From the NCBI RefSeq assembly GCF_020400585.1, contig NZ_JAINVF010000010.1, positions 62,001 to 126,000 of the forward strand: a stretch of 64,000 nt of DNA, written 5' to 3'. Positions 16,959 to 25,733 of this stretch are shown here, in pieces. This stretch comes from Streptomyces sp. NK08204 (GTDB taxonomy: Bacteria > Actinomycetota > Actinomycetes > Streptomycetales > Streptomycetaceae). The number at the start of each line of letters is the position of its first letter. Position 1 is the stretch's first letter. Made by a program: the position numbers and the translations under genes. Under the pieces are notes generated by a model. That model was given only the letters and a program-made list of their open reading frames with translations, had not been told where the DNA came from and did not search any database.

Positions 16959-17644
16959 GCATCGACAGCGGCAAGGACATCACCGTCGTCCACCTCATGC
17001 GCCACGGCGAGGTCGCCAACCCGGACGGGATCCTGTACGGGCGGCTGCCCGGCTACCACCTGTCCGAGCTGGGGCAGAAGATGGCCGAGCGGGTCGCCGA
17101 GCACCTCGCGCCGCGCGACATCACGTACGTCGTCGCCTCGCCGCTGGAGCGGGCGCAGGAGACCGCCACTCCGATCGCCAGGGCGCACGGGCTGGACCTG
17201 GACACCGACGAGCGGCTCATCGAGGCCGACAACGTCTTCCAGGGCAAGACGTTCGGTGTCGGGGACGGCGCGCTGCGCAAGCCCGCGAACTGGAAGCACC
17301 TGGTCAACCCGTTCAAGCCGTCCTGGGGCGAGCCGTACATCGACCAGGTCGTACGGATGATCGGCGCGCTGAACGCGGCCAAGGACCAGGCGCGCGGCCA
17401 CGAGGCGGTGCTGGTCAGTCATCAGCTGCCGATCTGGATCGTGCGGTCGTACGTCGAGCGGCGGCGGCTGTGGCACGACCCGCGCAAGCGGCAGTGCACG
17501 CTCGCCTCGCTGACGACGTTCACGTACCAGGGCGACAAGATCGTGTCCGTCGGTTACAGCGAGCCCGCCATCGATCTCGTACCGGTCCATCTCCGCGCCG
17601 GCGTCAAGCCGGTGAAGGGGAAGAGCAAGGCCTTCGGGGCGTAA
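16955..17644 (+). CDS. Histidine phosphatase (phosphoglycerate mutase-like)
   Basis: 229 residues from GTG 16955. The catalytic LMRHGEVANPDG motif lies near residue 15. The second-half motifs VASPLERAQETATPIA and VLVSHQLPIWIVRS supply the remaining active-site residues. This is the branch-1 histidine phosphatase fold. The substrate is unknown, and it is not a glycolytic mutase by length or context. Coupling to hemL and position upstream of the cytochrome c maturation genes suggest a conserved neighbourhood. Confidence 0.88.
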   Translation: MSIDSGKDITVVHLMRHGEVANPDGILYGRLPGYHLSELGQKMAERVAEHLAPRDITYVVASPLERAQETATPIARAHGLDLDTDERLIEADNVFQGKTFGVGDGALRKPANWKHLVNPFKPSWGEPYIDQVVRMIGALNAAKDQARGHEAVLVSHQLPIWIVRSYVERRRLWHDPRKRQCTLASLTTFTYQGDKIVSVGYSEPAIDLVPVHLRAGVKPVKGKSKAFGA

Positions 17645-17755
17645 GTCGCCCAAAAGGTATAAGTCGTTAAATCTATATTTATCCGTGGAACCTCCCCGGT
17701 CGTCCCGGCCTCTGACTGGGTGACCATCAGCAGGCGTGACGAATCGGGGATTTCC

Positions 17756-19072
17756 ATGCGTACCAGCTCCCGGACCCTCTCCCGCAGAGCAATACTCGGC
17801 CTCGGCGCGGGGGTGGCAGCAGCCGTCGGGCCGGCAGGCTGTGGAAGTCTCACGTCCTCTGACGGCGGCGGGCACGCGTCCGGTTCCGGGAACGGGAGCG
17901 GGAGCGGGAACGGGAGCGGGGGCGCCCAGGCCGGTGGCGGGAAGTACGGTGCGCACCCGGCGCGTCTCATCGGGGACGGCTCCACGTCCTTCACGGGCAG
18001 GCAGCCGCACCAGCCCGCCGCGCCCGAGCCGCTGGAGCCGGGGCAGACCCCGCCGCAGTTCGTCGTCTTCTCCTGGGACGGCGCCGGCGAGGTCGGCAAC
18101 GGCCTCTTCCCGCGCTTCCTGGACCTCGCCAAGGAGCACGGCGCGAGCATGACCTTCTTCCTGTCGGGGCTGTATCTGCTGCCCGAGGCGAAGAAGCGGA
18201 TGTACCGGCCGCCGAACAACCCGCCCGGCGCCTCGGCCATCGGCTACCTCTCCGACGACCACATCAGGTCGACGCTCGCCAACATCCGCCGGGCCTGGCT
18301 GGAGGGGCACGAGATCGGCACCCACTTCAACGGGCACTTCTGCACCGGCCCCGGCACGGTCGGCAACTGGACCCCGCAGCAGTGGCACAGCGAGATCCGG
18401 CAGGCCAAGGCGTTCGTGCAGCAGTGGCGGACCAACACCGGCCGGCACGACCTGCCCCCGCTGCCGTTCGACTACGACAAGGAACTGGTCGGCGGCCGTA
18501 CGCCCTGTCTGCTCGGGCAGGGCAGCCTGCTGCCCGCCGCCCGCGAGCTGGGCTGGCGCTACGACGCCTCCTCGCCGGGCGGGCGCCAGGTGTGGCCGGT
18601 GAAGCGGATGGGGATCTGGGATCTGCCCCTGCAGCAGATCCCGTTCCCGGGGCGGTCCTTCGAGGTCCTGTCGATGGACTACAACATGCTCGCCAACCAG
18701 TCCGTCAACTCGACCAAGGCGCCCGCCTACAACTACCCGGGGTGGCGCGAGCAGTCGTCGCAGGCGTACATCTCCGGCTTCCAGCGGGCGTACGAGACGA
18801 ACCGGGCACCCTTCTTCGTCGGCAACCACTTCGAGCAGTGGAACGGCGGCATCTACATGGATTCCGTCGAGGAGGCCGTCAAGCACATCGCGCGGGAGAA
18901 GGAGAAGGGCGCGGACGTGCGCCTCGTCTCCTTCCGGCAGTTCGTGGACTGGATGGACGTCCAGCGGCCCGAGGTGCTCGCGAAGCTGCGCACCCTGGAT
19001 GTCGGCCGGCGGCCGGCCGGGGGATGGAAGAGGTTCCTCTCCGATGTCAGGCCGGGGGCCTCCGGTGCCTGA
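17756..19072 (+). CDS. Polysaccharide deacetylase-like lipoprotein
   Basis: 438 residues from ATG 17756 (after TCGGGGA). A GTG at 17720 is less likely because the leader then starts with extra charged residues. Twin-arginine and lipobox leader: SRRAILGLGAGVAAAVGPAGC. A Gly/Ser/Asn-rich linker follows. The catalytic region starts with FVVFSWDGAGEVGN and continues with SMTFFLSGLYLL and GHEIGTHFNGHF, matching the Asp and HxxxH metal ligands of NodB-type deacetylases. The rest of the fold is divergent. It probably acts on cell-wall or surface glycan. Confidence 0.7.
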   Translation: MRTSSRTLSRRAILGLGAGVAAAVGPAGCGSLTSSDGGGHASGSGNGSGSGNGSGGAQAGGGKYGAHPARLIGDGSTSFTGRQPHQPAAPEPLEPGQTPPQFVVFSWDGAGEVGNGLFPRFLDLAKEHGASMTFFLSGLYLLPEAKKRMYRPPNNPPGASAIGYLSDDHIRSTLANIRRAWLEGHEIGTHFNGHFCTGPGTVGNWTPQQWHSEIRQAKAFVQQWRTNTGRHDLPPLPFDYDKELVGGRTPCLLGQGSLLPAARELGWRYDASSPGGRQVWPVKRMGIWDLPLQQIPFPGRSFEVLSMDYNMLANQSVNSTKAPAYNYPGWREQSSQAYISGFQRAYETNRAPFFVGNHFEQWNGGIYMDSVEEAVKHIAREKEKGADVRLVSFRQFVDWMDVQRPEVLAKLRTLDVGRRPAGGWKRFLSDVRPGASGA

Positions 19073-19181
19073 GTCTGGGCATGTGACCGAATTGTCCTGT
19101 GTAAATACGCCCTGAAATGCGTTTTTTTGCTCGGCAGGGGGGCGCGCGAAGGCCCCGGAGGCGGCATGCGAAACTTTTCAC

Positions 19182-19772
19182 ATGAGTACCCGTAGCCGCG
19201 CCGTGCTGCTCGGCGCCATGGCCGCCGCGGCGGCCCTGACTCTGTCCGCGTGCGGTAAGGGCGGCACCTCCGGGGGCGGCGGCGACACGAACTTCGTCAC
19301 CGGTCACGGCGGCATCGACACCGCGCCGCTGGGCAAGCGCGCCGCGGCTCCGGAGCTGTCCGGCAAGACCATCGACGGCAAGAACGTGGACGTCGCCGAC
19401 TACAAGGGCAAGGTCGTCGTGGTCAACGTCTGGGGCTCGTGGTGCGGGCCGTGCCGGGAGGAGGCCCCGTACTTCTCCAAGGTCTCCCGGGCCTACGCGG
19501 ACAAGGGCGTGCAGTTCGTCGGCATCAACACCCGGGACACCAGCACCACCCCCGCGGTCGCCTTCGAGAAGGAACACAAGATCACCTACCCGAGCCTGTA
19601 CGACCCGACGGGCAGGCTGATGCTCCGCTTCAAGAAGGGCACGCTCAACCCGCAGCTGATCCCCTCCACGCTCGTCATCGACCGCGACGGCAAGCTCGCC
19701 GCGCGGGCGCTGGAGCCGCTCGACGACACGGGCCTGCTGAAGATGCTCAAGCCCGTCCTCGCGGAGAAGTGA
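19182..19772 (+). CDS. resA: TlpA/ResA-type thiol-disulphide reductase lipoprotein
   Basis: 196 residues. Lipoprotein leader ending LTLSAC (lipid Cys24), a Gly-rich linker, then a thioredoxin fold with WGSWCGPCREEAPYF, the CxxC active site. ResA-type proteins reduce apocytochrome c haem-binding cysteines outside the membrane before haem ligation, using electrons from CcdA. It is the first gene of a tight operon: one base separates its stop from ccdA. Confidence 0.92.
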   Translation: MSTRSRAVLLGAMAAAAALTLSACGKGGTSGGGGDTNFVTGHGGIDTAPLGKRAAAPELSGKTIDGKNVDVADYKGKVVVVNVWGSWCGPCREEAPYFSKVSRAYADKGVQFVGINTRDTSTTPAVAFEKEHKITYPSLYDPTGRLMLRFKKGTLNPQLIPSTLVIDRDGKLAARALEPLDDTGLLKMLKPVLAEK

Positions 19773-19773
19773 C

Positions 19774-20544
19774 GTGAGCGGCTCCCTCACGCTCGCCGCC
19801 GTGGGCCCGAACGAGACCGTGCTCAACGGCGCCCTGCTCGTCGCCCTGCCGGTCGCCCTGCTCGGCGGGCTCGTCTCCTTCTTCTCGCCCTGCGTCCTGC
19901 CGCTCGTCCCCGGCTACCTCTCCTACGTCACCGGCGTCGCCGGTACCGACCTGGCCGAGGCCAAGCGGGGGCGGATGGTCGCCGGCGCCTCCCTGTTCGT
20001 GGTCGGCTTCAGCGCCGTGTTCATCTCCGGCGGGGCGCTGTTCGGCTACTTCGGCTCGACGCTGCAGGACTACAAGGACACCCTGTCCAAGGTGCTCGGC
20101 GTCCTCATGATCGCCATGGGCGTCTTCTTCATGGGGCTCATGCCCTGGTTCACCCAGCGCGAGTTCCGTTTCCACAAGAGGCCTGCCACCGGCCTGGTGG
20201 GCGCCCCCATACTCGGTGCCCTCTTCGGTGTCGGCTGGACGCCGTGCATCGGCCCCACCCTCGCGTCGGTGAACCTCCTGTCCTGGCACGAGTCGAGCGC
20301 CGGGCGCGGCGCCATTTTGATGATCGCCTACTGCGTCGGCCTCGGAGTGCCCTTCGTGCTCGCCGCCGTAGCCTTCCGCAAGGCACTCGGCGCCTTCGGC
20401 TGGGTCAAGCGCCACTATGTCTGGGTGATGCGCATCGGCGGCACGATGATGATCGTGACCGGTGTGCTGCTGCTGACCGGTGCCTGGGACCGGTTGGTGC
20501 AGGAGATGCAGACCTGGTCCAACGGCTTCACTGTGGGGATCTGA
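19774..20544 (+). CDS. ccdA: CcdA thiol-disulphide interchange membrane protein
   Basis: 256 residues from GTG 19774. There are six hydrophobic helices. The paired redox cysteines lie in FFSPCVLPLVPGY (helix 1) and GVGWTPCIGPTL (helix 4), as in the CcdA/DsbD-beta family that passes electrons from cytoplasmic thioredoxin to extracytoplasmic ResA. Its place between resA and resB fits system II cytochrome c biogenesis. Confidence 0.94.
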   Translation: MSGSLTLAAVGPNETVLNGALLVALPVALLGGLVSFFSPCVLPLVPGYLSYVTGVAGTDLAEAKRGRMVAGASLFVVGFSAVFISGGALFGYFGSTLQDYKDTLSKVLGVLMIAMGVFFMGLMPWFTQREFRFHKRPATGLVGAPILGALFGVGWTPCIGPTLASVNLLSWHESSAGRGAILMIAYCVGLGVPFVLAAVAFRKALGAFGWVKRHYVWVMRIGGTMMIVTGVLLLTGAWDRLVQEMQTWSNGFTVGI

Positions 20545-20547
20545 TCG

Positions 20548-22287
20548 ATGAGCAAGACGACGACCGACAAGGCCCCGGGCCCCGACACGGCTTCGGCCTC
20601 GGCTTCGGCCTCGACCGAGGCGGAGGACCAGGACCTGGGGGCGGCCGGCTCTCAGCTGTCCACCGCCCCGCGGGACGAGATCGCCTCCGTGCCCGGCCTG
20701 GGCGTCATCGGCTGGGCCCGCTGGTTCTGGCGGCAGCTGACCTCCATGCGGGTCGCGCTGCTGCTGCTCCTGCTGCTCTCGCTCGCCGCGATCCCCGGTT
20801 CGCTCATCCCGCAGTCCGGCAACGACGCGATGAAGGTCGACGCCTTCCGCAAGGTGCACACGACGCTCGCGCCGGTCTACGACAAGCTCGGCCTGTTCCA
20901 CGTCTACAGCTCGGTGTGGTTCTCCGCGATCTACATCCTGCTGTTCGTCTCCCTCATCGGCTGCATCATCCCGCGCACCTGGCAGTTCGTCGGCCAGCTG
21001 CGCGGCCGTCCGCCGGGCGCGCCGGGGCGGCTGAACCGGCTGCCCGCGCACACCACCTGGCGCACCGACGCCGCCCCGGAGGAGGTCCGCGAGGCGGCGC
21101 TCGCCCTGCTGAAGAAGCGCCGCTTCCGCGCCCACGTCGCCGGTGACGCCGTCGCCGCCGAGAAGGGGTACCTGCGCGAGGTCGGCAACCTGGTCTTCCA
21201 CGTCTCGCTGATCGTGCTGCTCGTCGCCTTCGCCTGGGGGCAGATGTACAAGTCCGACGGCACCAAGCTGATGGTCGAGGGCGACGGCTTCTCCAACGCG
21301 CTGCCGATGTACGACGACTTCAAGTCCGGCAGCATGTTCCAGAACGACGACCTGGTGCCGTACAGCTTCGACCTGAAGGACTTCCGGGCCACCTACGAGA
21401 TCAACGGCCCCAACCGGGGCACCGCGCGCACCTTCACGGCGAGGATCAGGTACAGCGAGGGCGCGTACGGCAAGCAGAAGTCGACCACCATCAAGGTCAA
21501 CGAGCCGCTGAAGATCGGCGACGCCAAGGTCTACCTGGTCAGCCACGGCTACGCCCCCGTCATCACCGTCCGCGACGGCAAGGGCACGGTCGTCTTCCAC
21601 GACGCCGTGCCGCTGCTGCCGCTCGACGGGAACATCACCTCCAACGGCGTGGTGAAGGTGATGGACGGCTACCGCAACCCCGAGGGCCACAAGGAACAGC
21701 TCGGCTTCCAGGCGTTCTTCGTGCCGACGTTCAACCCGAAGGCCGGCACGATGCTGTCGCAGTTCCCCGCGCTGGTGAACCCGCTGCTGGCGGTCAACGC
21801 CTACCACGGCGACCTCGGCGTCGACACGGGCAGCCAGAACGTGTACCAGCTCGACAAGACCCATATGAAGGCGTACAAGGACGCCAAGGGCCAGCTGCTG
21901 AAGAAGCTGCTGAGGCCGGGCGACACCCTGAAGCTGCCGAACGGTGCCGGGTCCATCACCTTCGAGAAGGACATCAAGGAGTGGGCCGGCTTCGAGATGG
22001 TCCAGGAGCCGGGCAGCGCCTGGGCTCTCGGCGGTGCCCTCGCCGCGATCTTCGGTCTCGCCTGCTCCCTGTTCATCCAGCGCCGCCGCGTCTGGGTGCG
22101 GGCACTGCCGGGTCCCGACGGCGTCACGGTCGTCGAGATGGCCGGACTCGGCCGCAGCGAGTCCGCCAAGGTGCCCGAAGAGCTGGGCGACCTCGCCGCA
22201 ATCCTGTACGAGCAGGCGCCGGGGGCCCCCGACGCCGAGGACGACACCCCCGAAACCCACGTCGTACCCGAAGGGGCTGAGAAGTGA
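20548..22287 (+). CDS. resB: ResB/Ccs1 cytochrome c maturation protein
   Basis: 579 residues. A Thr/Ala-rich cytoplasmic N-terminus precedes helices near MRVALLLLLLLSLAAIPGSLIP, IYILLFVSLIGCIIP and VSLIVLLVAFAWGQ, followed by a large extracytoplasmic domain and a last helix near residue 490 (LGGALAAIFGLACSLFIQRR). This is the ResB/Ccs1 architecture. With CcsB it forms the haem export and ligation complex. It overlaps the next start by GTGA. Confidence 0.94.
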   Translation: MSKTTTDKAPGPDTASASASASTEAEDQDLGAAGSQLSTAPRDEIASVPGLGVIGWARWFWRQLTSMRVALLLLLLLSLAAIPGSLIPQSGNDAMKVDAFRKVHTTLAPVYDKLGLFHVYSSVWFSAIYILLFVSLIGCIIPRTWQFVGQLRGRPPGAPGRLNRLPAHTTWRTDAAPEEVREAALALLKKRRFRAHVAGDAVAAEKGYLREVGNLVFHVSLIVLLVAFAWGQMYKSDGTKLMVEGDGFSNALPMYDDFKSGSMFQNDDLVPYSFDLKDFRATYEINGPNRGTARTFTARIRYSEGAYGKQKSTTIKVNEPLKIGDAKVYLVSHGYAPVITVRDGKGTVVFHDAVPLLPLDGNITSNGVVKVMDGYRNPEGHKEQLGFQAFFVPTFNPKAGTMLSQFPALVNPLLAVNAYHGDLGVDTGSQNVYQLDKTHMKAYKDAKGQLLKKLLRPGDTLKLPNGAGSITFEKDIKEWAGFEMVQEPGSAWALGGALAAIFGLACSLFIQRRRVWVRALPGPDGVTVVEMAGLGRSESAKVPEELGDLAAILYEQAPGAPDAEDDTPETHVVPEGAEK

Positions 22288-23387
22288 CTCTCGCCGCCGC
22301 GACCAACGAACACCTGGCGAGCATCAGCAACACGCTGATCTACTCGTCGATGGCCGTCTACACCCTGGCCTTCTTCGCCTACATCGCCGAGTGGCTGTTC
22401 GGCAGCCGCAGCAAGGTGGGCCGCACGGCCGCCGCGCTGACCGTCGACAGCGCGGGCAGCGCCGACAGCGCGGCGCAGAAGGCGAGCGGCCCCGCCGTCA
22501 CCGTCAAGCGCGCCGGTGGCACGGCCGTGCTGGAGCGCCCCAAGGTGGTCGTGCGCTCCACCTCCGGCGCCCGGGACGTGCCGGACGGGCCAGGCGCGCA
22601 CGGCGGGGACGCGCAGGGCGACCTGTACGGCCGGATCGCCGTCTCCCTCACCGCGCTCGCCTTCGTGGTGGAGCTGTGCGGTGTCGTCGCCCGCGCGGCC
22701 TCCGTGGAGCGGGCGCCGTGGGGCAACATGTACGAGTTCAACATCACCTTCTCCACGGTCGCCGTCGGCGTGTACCTGGGGCTGCTGGCGCTGAAGAAGA
22801 ACGTGCGCTGGCTCGGTCTCTTCCTGATCACCTCGGTCCTGCTCGACCTGGGCCTCGCGGTGACCGTCCTCTACACCGCCAGTGACCAGCTGGTGCCCGC
22901 CCTGCACTCGTACTGGCTGTACATCCACGTCTCCACCGCGATCTTCTGCGGCGCGGTGTTCTACGTCGGCGCGGTCGCCACGGTCCTGTACCTGTTCAAG
23001 GACTCCTACGAGCACAAGCTCCAGACCGGCGGCAAGCCGGGCGGTTTCGCGACCTCGGTGCTGGAGCGCCTGCCGGCCTCCGCCTCCCTGGACAAGTTCG
23101 CCTACCGCGTCAACGCGGCCGTCTTCCCGCTGTGGACGTTCACGATCATCGCGGGCGCGATCTGGGCGGGCGACGCGTGGGGCCGGTACTGGAACTGGGA
23201 CCCCAAGGAGACCTGGTCCTTCATCACCTGGGTCGCCTACGCCGGCTACCTGCACGCGCGCGCCACGGCCGGGTGGAAGGGCCGCAAGGCCGCCTACCTG
23301 GCGATGCTCGCCTTCGGCTGCTGGCTGTTCAACTACTACGGCGTCAACATCTTCGTCAGCGGCAAGCACTCGTACGCGGGCGTGTAG
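22284..23387 (+). CDS. ccsB: CcsB/ResC haem-handling cytochrome c synthase subunit
   Basis: 367 residues from GTG 22284. Seven or eight helices surround the haem-binding WWD-type loop, WGRYWNWDPKETWSFITW, with conserved histidines flanking it (LHSYWLYIHV, YLHARA). This is the CcsA/ResC family partner of ResB. A perfect 21-bp hairpin follows 12 bp after the stop, ending the resA-ccdA-resB-ccsB operon. Confidence 0.95.
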   Translation: MTLAAATNEHLASISNTLIYSSMAVYTLAFFAYIAEWLFGSRSKVGRTAAALTVDSAGSADSAAQKASGPAVTVKRAGGTAVLERPKVVVRSTSGARDVPDGPGAHGGDAQGDLYGRIAVSLTALAFVVELCGVVARAASVERAPWGNMYEFNITFSTVAVGVYLGLLALKKNVRWLGLFLITSVLLDLGLAVTVLYTASDQLVPALHSYWLYIHVSTAIFCGAVFYVGAVATVLYLFKDSYEHKLQTGGKPGGFATSVLERLPASASLDKFAYRVNAAVFPLWTFTIIAGAIWAGDAWGRYWNWDPKETWSFITWVAYAGYLHARATAGWKGRKAAYLAMLAFGCWLFNYYGVNIFVSGKHSYAGV

Positions 23388-23399
23388 GTCCCCTCGAGC

Positions 23400-23442
23400 A
23401 GAAGGCCGGCCCCGTGACGTGACGTCACGGGGCCGGCCTTCT
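23400..23442. terminator. Strong perfect hairpin terminator
   Basis: The left arm 23400-23420 (AGAAGGCCGGCCCCGTGAC+GT) is the exact reverse complement of 23422-23442, with one base between, giving a near-perfect 43-base palindrome right after ccsB. There is no T tract. It marks the boundary between the conserved operon and the scarred zone that follows. Confidence 0.85.
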
Positions 23443-23530
23443 GCGTTCGAGCGCTCCAACGTGGCTTGTTCCAGCGGTAGCGAGGTGTCGCCGTTCACGG
23501 GCAAGCACATCCAGTCCGCGTCGTTGTCGC

Positions 23531-23707
23531 GTGATCGGCCGGGGCAACGTCATCGCGGGCTGGGACCGGGCTCTGGCCGGCCGGCGGGTCGGCAGCCGGG
23601 TGCTCGCCGTCATCCCCGCGAAGCCGGCGTACGGGGCGCATCCCCCGAAGGGCCTGGCGCCCGGCGCCACCGTGGTCTCGGTCCTCGACATCCTCGCCGC
23701 CGTCTGA
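23531..23707 (+). pseudogene. 3' fragment of an FKBP-type peptidyl-prolyl isomerase
   Basis: Reading from 23531 gives about 58 residues, VIGRGNVIAGWDRALAGRRV... then GSRVLAVIPAKPAYG... GATVVSVLDILAAV and TGA. This is the C-terminal half of an FKBP domain: the IxGWDxxLxGxxVGSRVL strand, the P-x-x-x-YG loop and the final strand. The N-terminal half is missing. Just upstream in another frame, SPFTGKHIQSAS could be a relic of the usual FSTGKxFDSSW strand, implying a frameshift as well as loss. No start codon suits a full domain. Confidence 0.72.
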
Positions 23708-23784
23708 GGCAGCCGTCCGGGGTAGCTTTCCGGGGTAGCCGTCCGGGGTAGCTGTCCGCCCGGCCGGTCGGTGACACTGGTGTC

Positions 23785-24189
23785 ATGAGCGGTTCCATTG
23801 CACAGGGCACCAGCCAGACCCACGGGAACACGCACATACTCCACTTCACGGTGCGGCTCCCGAGGGCGATGGGAGACGTCTGGCCGGCGGTGGCCACCCG
23901 CGAGGGACTCGCGGGCTGGTGCACCGCCGTCGACGTTCTCGAACCCCGGCTCGGCGGCCTGGTCGCCCTGCCCGGACTGGGCACCGGGAAGGTCACGGCG
24001 TGGGACGTGGACCGGGTCGCCGAGTACACCGTGGAGGGCGGCGGCCGGATCCGCTTCCACCTGGAGCGGGCCGGGGACGCGGCGAGCGTGCTGCGCTTCA
24101 CCCATGAATTCCAGGGCGAGAGGGCGTCGGAGCAGGACTGGCGGAACAGATTCGAACGGCTGGACGAATATCTGGGTCGGGCGGCCTAG
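23785..24189 (+). CDS. SRPBCC-family protein
   Basis: 134 residues from ATG 23785. ILHFTVRLPRAMGDVWPAVATREGLAGW and the closing DWRNRFERLDEYLGR fit the SRPBCC/AHSA1-like fold; the middle ALPGLGTGKVTAWDVDRV is more divergent. No catalytic residues can be assigned. The 3' end overlaps the convergent substrate-binding protein gene by 4 bases. Confidence 0.72.
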   Translation: MSGSIAQGTSQTHGNTHILHFTVRLPRAMGDVWPAVATREGLAGWCTAVDVLEPRLGGLVALPGLGTGKVTAWDVDRVAEYTVEGGGRIRFHLERAGDAASVLRFTHEFQGERASEQDWRNRFERLDEYLGRAA

Positions 24190-25733
24190 GAGGGCGGCAG
24201 GCACTCCCTGCCCGGCGGCTTGCCTTCCGGCCAGGCGATCCGTACGAAGCGCGCGCCGCCCCGCGGGGTCAGCTCCACGATCGGTACGGCCTTGTCGTAC
24301 GGGTTGCCGTGCACGTCCAGGCAGATCCAGCCGCTCGCCCCGTCCACCCGCAGCGAGCCCTTGACCTGCGGCCACTGCAGACCGACGTCCGCGAGCGCCG
24401 GGACGGACCCCCCGTCGGGCACCGCCTCGCGGATGCCGTGCACCGCCAGGCGCATGGTGTCGTAGCCGGTGATCAGCTGCCCGTCGTCCAGCGGGGCCGG
24501 GCCGATCGGGCCGACCGGCTCCCGCGCCGCGTCCGTCAGCATCTGCTGCAGCTGCCGGAAGTCCGCCGCCGAGCCGCCCCTCTTCGCCGGGTCCCGGGTC
24601 CAGGCGTCCGGATGGGCGAGGGAGGTGTAGCGCACCGAGAGGTTGTGCCGCAGGGCGCTGCGGTCCAGCGTGCTCTCATGGGTGAGGTACGACGCCTCGT
24701 CCCCGGTCAGCACCGTGAATCTCCGGTCCTGGCAGCCACGTCCCCCCAGCGCGTTGATGAACTGCCTGAGCTGCGTGTGCCGCCCCGCGAACAGGATCGT
24801 GTCGGTCTCCCGGGAGGTGTCGCACACCAGGTGCGTGATCTGCCGGAAGGTGTTCGCGGTCGTGCCCTCCTCACTGCGGTCGGCGGGCGGTGTGAACGGC
24901 TGCGGCTCGTACGGCGAGCCCTTGATCAGCGCCGCGAACGACTCCTGCAGCGTGCGCGTGTACGGGTCGCCCGGCTTGTCGTACACCAGCAGCGCCTTGC
25001 CCGCGCTCACCTTGGCGAAGGAGGCCAGCGCGCGGGCCTCGTCGGTGTTGGTCGGTGCCACCCGGGCCAGGCCCGGGTACGGGTCCTGGCCGTGCTGTCC
25101 GTTGGCCAGGTCGTCAGCGGTGATGGAGGAGCCGATCACCGGGATCCCGCGCCGGGTCAGCGCCCGCACGGCCTGCTTGTTGTCGTCGGTGCTCTGCCCG
25201 ATCCCGGCGACCGCCCGCAGCCGGTCCGCGCCCGTCGTCATCCGGGCCAGCTGGTCGACGGTCCGCGGCCACTGCCCGCCGCCGGCCCCCGGGTTGGCGA
25301 GCGTCAGCCGGATCAGCGGGGCCTCGCCGTTGGAGTCGTGGTTGGCCCGGTACTGCGCCAGGTAGGCGCCCTGGAGCTGGTGCTGGATGTCGTTCATGTT
25401 CGTCGGCGACGCGGAGGTGTACGGCAGCATCAGCGCCACCGTGACGTAACTGCCGGGCTTGAGACGGTCGTTCTCCCGTGCGATCGCCCGTACGACGTCC
25501 CGCAGCTGCGGCCGGCCGAAGTCGTAGTCGCCGGTGGCCACGCCCACGCACTCGTCGCTGCCCGGTGGCCGGGACACCCCCGGCGCGCAGGACCGGTCGG
25601 TGTGGGTGAGGGTCCGCACCCCGAAGACCACGCCCGTCACCAAGGCCGCCGTCACCAGCAGGGCGAGGTAGCGGCGCAGCGGGATCTCCCACACGCCCTC
25701 GCGTATCCACGTGCCCACGCCTCTGCGCGCCAT
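24186..25733 (-). CDS. Membrane-anchored periplasmic-binding-protein-like receptor
   Basis: 515 residues from ATG 25733, whose first base is the last base of the NTPase stop. A short basic cytoplasmic N-terminus and a single helix at about 22-41 (LALLVTAALVTGVVFGV) anchor a large extracytoplasmic domain. It contains SYVTVALMLPYTSAS, LRAVAGIGQSTDDNKQAVRAL, GIPVIGSSITADD and GKALLVYDKPGDPYTR, resembling type-1 periplasmic-binding domains of amino-acid ABC systems. No lipobox and no permease or ABC ATPase genes are nearby. It is co-transcribed with the upstream NTPase, so a receptor role fits better than transport. Ligand unknown. Confidence 0.72.
   Translation of the reverse strand: MARRGVGTWIREGVWEIPLRRYLALLVTAALVTGVVFGVRTLTHTDRSCAPGVSRPPGSDECVGVATGDYDFGRPQLRDVVRAIARENDRLKPGSYVTVALMLPYTSASPTNMNDIQHQLQGAYLAQYRANHDSNGEAPLIRLTLANPGAGGGQWPRTVDQLARMTTGADRLRAVAGIGQSTDDNKQAVRALTRRGIPVIGSSITADDLANGQHGQDPYPGLARVAPTNTDEARALASFAKVSAGKALLVYDKPGDPYTRTLQESFAALIKGSPYEPQPFTPPADRSEEGTTANTFRQITHLVCDTSRETDTILFAGRHTQLRQFINALGGRGCQDRRFTVLTGDEASYLTHESTLDRSALRHNLSVRYTSLAHPDAWTRDPAKRGGSAADFRQLQQMLTDAAREPVGPIGPAPLDDGQLITGYDTMRLAVHGIREAVPDGGSVPALADVGLQWPQVKGSLRVDGASGWICLDVHGNPYDKAVPIVELTPRGGARFVRIAWPEGKPPGRECLPPS

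Noticed and set aside
19747..22260. An 837-codon open frame antisense to ccdA/resB
   Set aside because: Its composition is the reverse-strand shadow of high-GC coding DNA (Gly/Arg/Val/Glu-rich, no motifs), and it lies across two clearly real genes.
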